DNA from: Mycolicibacterium sp. S2-37
GTDB taxonomy: Bacteria; Actinomycetota; Actinomycetes; Mycobacteriales; Mycobacteriaceae
Assembly (NCBI RefSeq): GCF_017352375.1
Contig: NZ_JAFEVR010000009.1
Coordinates: 399,252 to 463,251, forward strand
DNA: 64,000 nt
Direction: 5' to 3'
Under the pieces are notes generated by a model, which saw nothing but the letters and a program-made list of their open reading frames with translations, had not been told where the DNA came from and ran no database searches. The position numbers and the translations under genes are program-made. Below, one piece after another: positions 59,327-64,000 of this stretch. Numbering within the stretch: the stretch's first letter is position 1; the number at the start of each line of letters is the position of its first letter.

Positions 59327-60901
59327 ATGACTGCTGCGACCGAACAAAAAGAGTCGACGAAGAGCGGCGACACCACGGGCCGCGTCGTACGCGTCACCGG
59401 CCCGGTGGTCGACGTGGAGTTCCCGCGCGGCTCGGTGCCCGAGCTGTTCAACGCTCTGCACGCAGAGATCGACTACAAGGACCTCGCCAAGACCCTCACC
59501 CTCGAGGTTGCCCAGCACCTCGGTGACAGCCTGGTGCGCTGCATCTCGCTGCAGCCGACCGACGGACTGGTCCGGGGCGTTGACGTCACCGACACCGGCG
59601 CGTCGATCTCGGTGCCGGTGGGCGACGGCGTCAAGGGCCACGTGTTCAACGCGTTGGGCGACTGCCTCGACGATCCGGGCTACGGCAAGGACTTCGAGAA
59701 GTGGTCGATCCACCGCAAGCCCCCGGCCTTCGACGAGCTCGAGCCCCGGACCGAGATGCTCGAGACCGGTCTGAAGGTCGTCGACCTGCTGACCCCGTAC
59801 GTCCGCGGCGGCAAGATCGCCCTGTTCGGCGGCGCCGGCGTGGGAAAGACGGTGCTCATCCAGGAGATGATCAACCGCATCGCCCGTAACTTCGGTGGCA
59901 CCTCGGTGTTCGCCGGCGTGGGTGAGCGCACGCGTGAGGGCAACGACCTGTGGGTCGAGCTCGCCGATGCGAACGTGCTCAAGGACACCGCGCTCGTGTT
60001 CGGCCAGATGGACGAGCCGCCGGGCACGCGTATGCGCGTCGCTCTGTCGGCGCTGACGATGGCCGAGTACTTCCGTGACGAGCAGCAGCAGGACGTGCTG
60101 TTGTTCATCGACAACATCTTCCGGTTCACGCAGGCCGGTTCCGAGGTGTCGACGCTGCTCGGCCGTATGCCGTCGGCGGTGGGTTACCAGCCGACGCTGG
60201 CCGACGAGATGGGCGAGCTGCAAGAGCGCATCACCTCGACCCGCGGGCGTTCGATCACCTCGATGCAGGCCGTCTACGTGCCCGCCGACGACTACACCGA
60301 CCCGGCCCCGGCCACGACGTTCGCGCACCTCGACGCGACCACGGAGCTGTCCCGAACGGTGTTCTCGAAGGGCATCTTCCCGGCGGTGGACCCGCTGGCG
60401 TCCAGCTCGACCATCCTCGACCCCTCGGTCGTGGGCGACGAGCACTACCGGGTGGCGCAGGAAGTCATCCGGATCCTGCAGCGCTACAAGGATCTTCAGG
60501 ACATCATCGCGATCCTCGGTATCGACGAACTCGCCGAAGAGGACAAGCAGCTGGTGCAGCGGGCGCGTCGTATCGAGCGCTTCCTGAGCCAGAACATGAT
60601 GGCGGCCGAGCAGTTCACCGGTCAGCCCGGTTCGACGGTTCCGCTCAAGGAGACGATCGAGGCCTTCGACAAGCTGTCCAAGGGCGACTTCGACCATCTG
60701 CCGGAGCAGGCGTTCTTCCTCATCGGCGGTCTGGAGGATCTGCAGAAGAAGGCAGAGAGCCTGGGCGCCAAGATGGAAGACGGCGGTGGGGACGGCGCAC
60801 CCTCGCCCACGAGCGAGAAGAGCGATTCGGACGGCGACAAGGATTCGGACTCGAAGGACTCCAAGGACTCCAAGGACTCCAACTCCGACAAGGGTGAATG
60901 A
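59327..60901 (+). CDS. atpD: ATP synthase F1 subunit beta with acidic C-terminal tail
   Basis: 524 residues; Walker A GGAGVGKTV near residue 170, Walker B LLFIDNIFR and catalytic GERTREGNDLW. The family core ends at AESLGAKM near residue 482. The last 42 residues are an extra acidic Ser/Asp/Lys tail containing SKDSKDSKDSNSDKGE, encoded partly by three perfect 9-base repeats (aaggactcc, 60854-60880). M. tuberculosis AtpD lacks such a tail as remembered. The tail would project from the base of F1 near gamma and epsilon. Confidence 0.97.
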   Translation: MTAATEQKESTKSGDTTGRVVRVTGPVVDVEFPRGSVPELFNALHAEIDYKDLAKTLTLEVAQHLGDSLVRCISLQPTDGLVRGVDVTDTGASISVPVGDGVKGHVFNALGDCLDDPGYGKDFEKWSIHRKPPAFDELEPRTEMLETGLKVVDLLTPYVRGGKIALFGGAGVGKTVLIQEMINRIARNFGGTSVFAGVGERTREGNDLWVELADANVLKDTALVFGQMDEPPGTRMRVALSALTMAEYFRDEQQQDVLLFIDNIFRFTQAGSEVSTLLGRMPSAVGYQPTLADEMGELQERITSTRGRSITSMQAVYVPADDYTDPAPATTFAHLDATTELSRTVFSKGIFPAVDPLASSSTILDPSVVGDEHYRVAQEVIRILQRYKDLQDIIAILGIDELAEEDKQLVQRARRIERFLSQNMMAAEQFTGQPGSTVPLKETIEAFDKLSKGDFDHLPEQAFFLIGGLEDLQKKAESLGAKMEDGGGDGAPSPTSEKSDSDGDKDSDSKDSKDSKDSNSDKGE

Positions 60902-60903
60902 CG

Positions 60904-61269
60904 ATGGCCGACCTGGACGTTGAGATCGTCGCTGTAGAGCGCGAGATCTGGTCGGGCAAGGCGTCGTTCGTGTTCACCCGGACGACATCCGGTGAGATCG
61001 GCATCCTTCCGCGTCACATCCCGCTGGTCGCCCAACTGGTCGACGATGCGATGGTGCGTGTCGAGCGCGAGGGTGAGGACGATCTGCGTGTCGCCGTCGA
61101 CGGCGGTTTCATGTCGGTGACCGAGTCGAATGTGATCATCTTGGCCGAGTCGGCCGCGCTGGAGTCGGAGATCGACGAAGGCAAGGCGCGGAGCGACTCG
61201 GAATCCGACGACCCGGAGACGGCTGCCAGGGGTCGCGCGAGGCTTCGCGCGCTGGGCCAGATCGACTAG
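60904..61269 (+). CDS. atpC: ATP synthase F1 subunit epsilon
   Basis: 121 residues from the ATG at 60904 (MADLDVEIVAVEREIWSG), which matches M. tuberculosis AtpC in length and start; an ATG at 60898 overlapping the atpD stop would add two residues. N-terminal beta sandwich with GEIGILPRHIPLVAQL, short C-terminal helices ending ARGRARLRALGQID. Last synthase gene; a DUF2550 gene follows 10 bases later. Confidence 0.96.
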   Translation: MADLDVEIVAVEREIWSGKASFVFTRTTSGEIGILPRHIPLVAQLVDDAMVRVEREGEDDLRVAVDGGFMSVTESNVIILAESAALESEIDEGKARSDSESDDPETAARGRARLRALGQID

Positions 61270-61279
61270 CGGTCCGCCC

Positions 61280-61726
61280 ATGAGCGCGTCCATGTGGAGC
61301 ATGGTCGCGCTTGTGGGCGTGCTGCTGCTGGTCGTCGCCGCGCTGTTCTACCGGTTGTGGAAGTTGCGGCAGGTGGGCGGTACCGCAGCGATCCTGCGTG
61401 ATGTTCCGGCCGTCGGTGGTCATGGCTGGCGGCACGGCGTGGTGCGTTACCGCGGGGGCGAGGCCGGCTTCTACCGGCTGTCCAGCTTCCGCTGGTGGCC
61501 GGACCGGCGGTTGAGCCGCCGCGGTCTGGAGATCGTGTCCCGCCGATCTCCGCGTGGCGACGAATTCGACATCATGTCCGACGCGATCGTGGTGCTCGAA
61601 GTGCGTGACACCAGCCCGGAACGCCGGCGTGCCTATGAGATCGCGCTGGACCGCGGGGCGTTGACGGCGTTCCTGTCGTGGCTCGAGTCCCGGCCGTCGC
61701 CGCGGGCGCGCAGGCGCAACTATTGA
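61280..61726 (+). CDS. DUF2550 membrane protein (Rv1312-like)
   Basis: 148 residues. One N-terminal membrane helix (MVALVGVLLLVVAALFYRLW) and a basic cytoplasmic domain with WRHGVVRYRGGEAGFYRLSSFRWWPDRRLSRRGLEIVSR (only its short signature elements are diagnostic). Conserved behind the atp operon in mycobacteria; no known activity. Its 3' end overlaps the convergent adenosyltransferase gene by seven bases. Confidence 0.85.
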   Translation: MSASMWSMVALVGVLLLVVAALFYRLWKLRQVGGTAAILRDVPAVGGHGWRHGVVRYRGGEAGFYRLSSFRWWPDRRLSRRGLEIVSRRSPRGDEFDIMSDAIVVLEVRDTSPERRRAYEIALDRGALTAFLSWLESRPSPRARRRNY

Positions 61727-62301
61727 TCTTGTCGGGTGCCACCGGGCTGCCAGAGCACGTCGCCGCCGGGATTGGCGACACGCGACAGGATGAACAGCAG
61801 GTCCGACAGCCGGTTCAGATACTTGGCGGGCAGAACGCTGATCGTATCCCCGTGTGCGGCAATGGCTTCCCACGCCGAACGCTCGGCACGCCGGGTGACC
61901 GTCCTGGCCACGTGCAGGAGAGCGGACAGCGCGGTGCCGCCAGGCAGGATGAAGGAGTTCAAGGCGGGCAGCGGCTCGTTGAACTCGTCGCACCAGGATT
62001 CCAGCCGGTCGATGTAGTCCTGGGCGATCCGCAGCGGGGGATACTGCGGATTCTCGACGACCGGTGTCGAGAGATCCGCGCCCGCGTCGAAGAGATCGTT
62101 CTGGATCTGCCGCAACACTGTCAGCAACTGCTCAGGAGGTTCGCCGAGAGCGACGGCCACACCGATCGCGGCATTCGCCTCGTCGCAGTCGGCGTAGGCG
62201 ATCAGGCGCGGATCGTTTTTCGACACGCGGCTGAAGTCACTCAACCCGGTCGTGCCGTCATCGCCGGTGCGCGTGTAGATGCGGGTCAGGTGCACTGCCA
62301 T
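61720..62301 (-). CDS. PduO-type cob(I)alamin adenosyltransferase
   Basis: 193 residues. N-terminal ATP-binding RIYTRTGDDGTTGLSDFSRVSK and the later motifs YADCDEANAAIGVA, FILPGGTALSALLHVARTVTRRAER and PAKYLNRLSDLLFILSR are diagnostic of PduO/MMAB enzymes, which convert cobalamin to adenosylcobalamin for enzymes such as methylmalonyl-CoA mutase. Matches Rv1314c in position and size. Divergent from murA. Confidence 0.94.
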   Translation of the reverse strand: MAVHLTRIYTRTGDDGTTGLSDFSRVSKNDPRLIAYADCDEANAAIGVAVALGEPPEQLLTVLRQIQNDLFDAGADLSTPVVENPQYPPLRIAQDYIDRLESWCDEFNEPLPALNSFILPGGTALSALLHVARTVTRRAERSAWEAIAAHGDTISVLPAKYLNRLSDLLFILSRVANPGGDVLWQPGGTRQDQ

Positions 62302-62369
62302 GGCAGAACCGTACCGCGCATCGATCGGCGAGTATCTCTGCGGAAACTGACACGGCCCAGGGCGCTGTT

Positions 62370-62383
62370 TACACTTGCCCGCG
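62370..62383 (+). promoter_or_regulatory. Leaderless -10 element of murA
   Basis: TACACT at 62370-62375 is followed by seven bases and the GTG at 62383, with no ribosome-binding site between. Confidence 0.5.
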
Positions 62384-63636
62384 TGAGCGAGCGTTTCGTG
62401 GTGACCGGCGGAAACCGGTTGGCTGGCGAAGTCGCGGTCGGTGGCGCGAAGAACAGCGTGCTCAAGCTGATGGCGGCGTCACTGTTGGCCGAGGGCACGA
62501 GCACGATAACCAACTGCCCCGACATCCTCGATGTCCCGCTGATGGCGGAGGTGCTGCGCGGTCTGGGCGCCACGGTCGAACTCGCTGGCGACACGGTACG
62601 CATCACCAGTCCTGACGAACTGAAATACGACGCCGACTTCGCGGCGGTGCGGCAGTTCCGGGCGTCGGTGTGTGTGTTGGGGCCCCTGGTGGGCCGGTGC
62701 AGACGCGCCAAGGTGGCACTGCCCGGTGGAGACGCGATCGGATCCCGGCCGCTCGACATGCACCAGGCGGGGCTGCGCCAGCTCGGCGCGCGCTGCAACA
62801 TCGAACACGGATGTGTGGTCGCGGAGGCCGATCAGCTGCACGGCGCCGACATCCAGTTGGAGTTCCCCTCGGTCGGGGCGACCGAGAACATCCTGATGGC
62901 GGCCGTGCTGGCCCAGGGCGTGACGACGATTCACAACGTGGCCCGGGAGCCGGACGTCGTCGATCTCTGCACGATGCTCAACCAGATGGGTGCTGAGATC
63001 TCCGGTGCCGGGTCGTCCACCATGTCGATCCGGGGCGTCGACCGGCTGTACCCGACCGAGCATCGGGTGATCGGCGACCGCATCGTCGCCGCGACCTGGG
63101 GTATCGCCGCGGCGATGACCCGCGGCGACATCTCTGTGACGGGGGTGGATCCGGCCCACCTGCAACTCGTCCTGCACAAGCTGCACGACGCCGGCGCCAC
63201 GGTCACCCAGAACGACAACGGCTTCCGGATCGTGCAGTACGAGCGGCCGAAGGCGGTCAACGTCGCGACGCTCCCGTTCCCCGGTTTCCCGACCGATCTG
63301 CAACCGATGGCTATCGGGCTGGCGGCGATCGCGGACGGAACCTCGATGATCACGGAGAACGTGTTCGAGGCGAGGTTCCGGTTCGTCGAGGAGATGATCC
63401 GTCTGGGCGCCGATGCGCGGACCGACGGGCACCACGCCGTGGTGCGCGGGATTCCCCAGTTGTCGAGTGCGCCGGTGTGGTCGTCGGACATCCGCGCCGG
63501 GGCCGGGCTCGTGCTGGCCGGCCTGGTCGCCGACGGCGACACCGAAGTGCACGACGTGTTCCACATTGACCGCGGCTACCCGCTGTTCGTCGAGAACCTG
63601 AAGAGCCTGGGCGCCGAGATCGAGCGCGTCGCCTAG
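62383..63636 (+). CDS. murA: UDP-N-acetylglucosamine 1-carboxyvinyltransferase MurA
   Basis: First committed enzyme of peptidoglycan synthesis, 417 residues from a GTG. Substrate-binding Lys22-Asn23 in VGGAKNSVLKLMAAS. The loop residue that is Cys115 in E. coli is Asp117 here (LPGGDAIGSRPLD), the natural change that makes mycobacterial MurA insensitive to fosfomycin. Later motifs EFPSVGATENILMAAV and FPTDLQPMAIGLAAIADG are standard. Precedes the rrn operon. Confidence 0.97.
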   Translation: MSERFVVTGGNRLAGEVAVGGAKNSVLKLMAASLLAEGTSTITNCPDILDVPLMAEVLRGLGATVELAGDTVRITSPDELKYDADFAAVRQFRASVCVLGPLVGRCRRAKVALPGGDAIGSRPLDMHQAGLRQLGARCNIEHGCVVAEADQLHGADIQLEFPSVGATENILMAAVLAQGVTTIHNVAREPDVVDLCTMLNQMGAEISGAGSSTMSIRGVDRLYPTEHRVIGDRIVAATWGIAAAMTRGDISVTGVDPAHLQLVLHKLHDAGATVTQNDNGFRIVQYERPKAVNVATLPFPGFPTDLQPMAIGLAAIADGTSMITENVFEARFRFVEEMIRLGADARTDGHHAVVRGIPQLSSAPVWSSDIRAGAGLVLAGLVADGDTEVHDVFHIDRGYPLFVENLKSLGAEIERVA

Positions 63637-63771
63637 CAGAGTGCGGGCGGTCAGGCGGCGAGATCTCCTCCGATTAGCCCTCTGGCCAGCGGATTTTGGG
63701 GTAAGCGCCATCGGCGCGTAAGGTAGTGACATACCGACCGCCCCCGGGTGCGCAACATCCGGAGGACAGGG

Positions 63772-63801
63772 TTGACCAACTCCAGCAAGATGTATTAAGC
63801 T
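63772..63801 (+). promoter_or_regulatory. Main rrn promoter
   Basis: TTGACC at 63772-63777 and TAAGCT at 63796-63801, 18 bases apart, correspond to the mycobacterial rrnA promoter nearest the 16S gene as remembered (TTGACT/TAGACT, same spacing), including the following CTGGCACGGTTGCC-type sequence. Confidence 0.75.
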
Positions 63802-63830
63802 GGCACGGTTGCCTGCGAGGCGGGTGTGTT

Positions 63831-63859
63831 GTTTGAGAACTCAATAGTGTGTTTGGTGG
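63831..63859 (+). promoter_or_regulatory. rrn leader antitermination/processing element
   Basis: tttgagaactcaatagtgtg and the following tttggtgg form the block conserved in mycobacterial rRNA leaders, associated with antitermination (boxA region) and with RNase III processing. Confidence 0.7.
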
Positions 63860-63974
63860 TTTTTGTTTGTTGTTTTTTGTTGTGCCGCGCCTTCTTTTTC
63901 CCGTTTAGGGGGTGTGGTTTTTTTGCCAGATTTTTGTCTGGTTGTGATCGGATTTTCCTGATTGCCTTTTGAGG

Positions 63975-64000
63975 TTTTGTTTGGAGAGTTTGATTCTGGC
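63975..64000 (+). rRNA. rrs: 16S ribosomal RNA, first 26 bases
   Basis: ttttgtttggagagtttgat is the mycobacterial 16S 5' end, cut by the window. The next bases read tctggc where most bacteria have cctggc, a C-to-T change inside the common 27F primer site. Confidence 0.93.

Larger units (their letters stand above)
63637..63974 (+). promoter_or_regulatory. murA-16S intergenic region: rrn promoters and leader
   Basis: 338 bases without a gene. A weak upstream promoter candidate is TTGGGG (63696-63701), 17 bases, TAAGGT (63719-63724). The main promoter and the leader element are listed separately. The leader downstream of 63860 is unusually T/G-rich and contains a small hairpin ccaga/tctgg (63926-63941). 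This layout is that of mycobacterial rrnA. Confidence 0.75.

Noticed and set aside
57767..60697. 976-codon open frame antisense to atpA, atpG and atpD
   Set aside because: Shadow of GC-rich third positions in well-identified ATP synthase genes; its translation is low complexity (Arg, His, Gln, Asp rich) with no domain.
1..64000. CRISPR arrays, insertion sequences, prophage genes
   Set aside because: No regularly spaced repeats with unique spacers and no transposase, integrase or phage structural motifs were found; in M. tuberculosis a transposase (Rv1313c) sits after the atp operon but here there is none.

Overview
This GC-rich window comes from a mycobacterium, most likely a rapidly growing Mycolicibacterium. 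Its backbone keeps the order known from M. tuberculosis between Rv1282c and the rrn operon: oppC-oppB, canA, cysD-cysNC, an Rrf2 regulator, tRNA-Arg, argS, lysA, thrA-thrC-thrB, rho, rpmE, prfA, prmC, a Sua5-type gene, wecA, an AtpI-like gene, atpBEFHAGDC, a DUF2550 gene, a PduO-type adenosyltransferase, murA and the start of 16S rRNA. This comparison relies on remembered gene order; no alignment was run.

Layout. (1) 1-1684: two oligopeptide ABC permeases, the first cut by the window edge. (2) 1858-7442: an inserted two-component system followed by a GT2-GtrA fusion and a GT39-like membrane mannosyltransferase, probably a regulated cell-envelope glycosylation module. (3) 7488-12806: beta-carbonic anhydrase, sulfate activation (cysD, cysNC), a PAP/inositol phosphatase, an isochorismatase-like hydrolase and the Rrf2 regulator. 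(4) 12803-36186: a 23-kb accessory region with an NADP-binding dehydrogenase-like protein, VOC protein, nitronate monooxygenase, a NarL-type two-component system with a DUF4097 protein, a TDT transporter/LLM/DUF899 operon, a proline-rich secreted protein, a Tat-type lipoprotein amine oxidase, three tandem secreted PGRS-like glycine-rich proteins, a TetR/MFS pair, and a five-gene SDR/DUF1214/sulfotransferase/SnoaL operon. (5) 36190-45106: tRNA-Arg(CCG), argS and the lysine/threonine genes, ending in rho. (6) 45195-48791: a VOC-PadR operon and a TetR/FadD17-like pair between rho and rpmE. (7) 48933-64000: translation and envelope genes, the complete ATP synthase operon, murA, and the rrn leader with the first 26 bases of 16S rRNA.

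How the genes work together. CysD/CysNC make PAPS, the donor used by the sulfotransferase at 33124, and the CysQ-like phosphatase may clear the PAP by-product. argS-lysA-thrACB are linked by 4-base start/stop overlaps from argS through thrC. The atp genes follow the standard mycobacterial order with the b-delta fusion in atpH.

The strongest candidate for undescribed biology is the three-gene tandem array at 23146-28260. These proteins have a Sec-type signal peptide, a conserved hydrophobic linker, long PGRS-like Gly-Gly-Asn repeats and a collagen-like end, but no PE domain. Each gene has a similar short promoter-like element about 40 bases before its start codon. Other unusual points are a slippage-prone acidic tail on AtpD, an Asn-rich insertion in Rho with a structured mRNA leader, clean palindromic operator candidates, and frequent signals for leaderless transcription.
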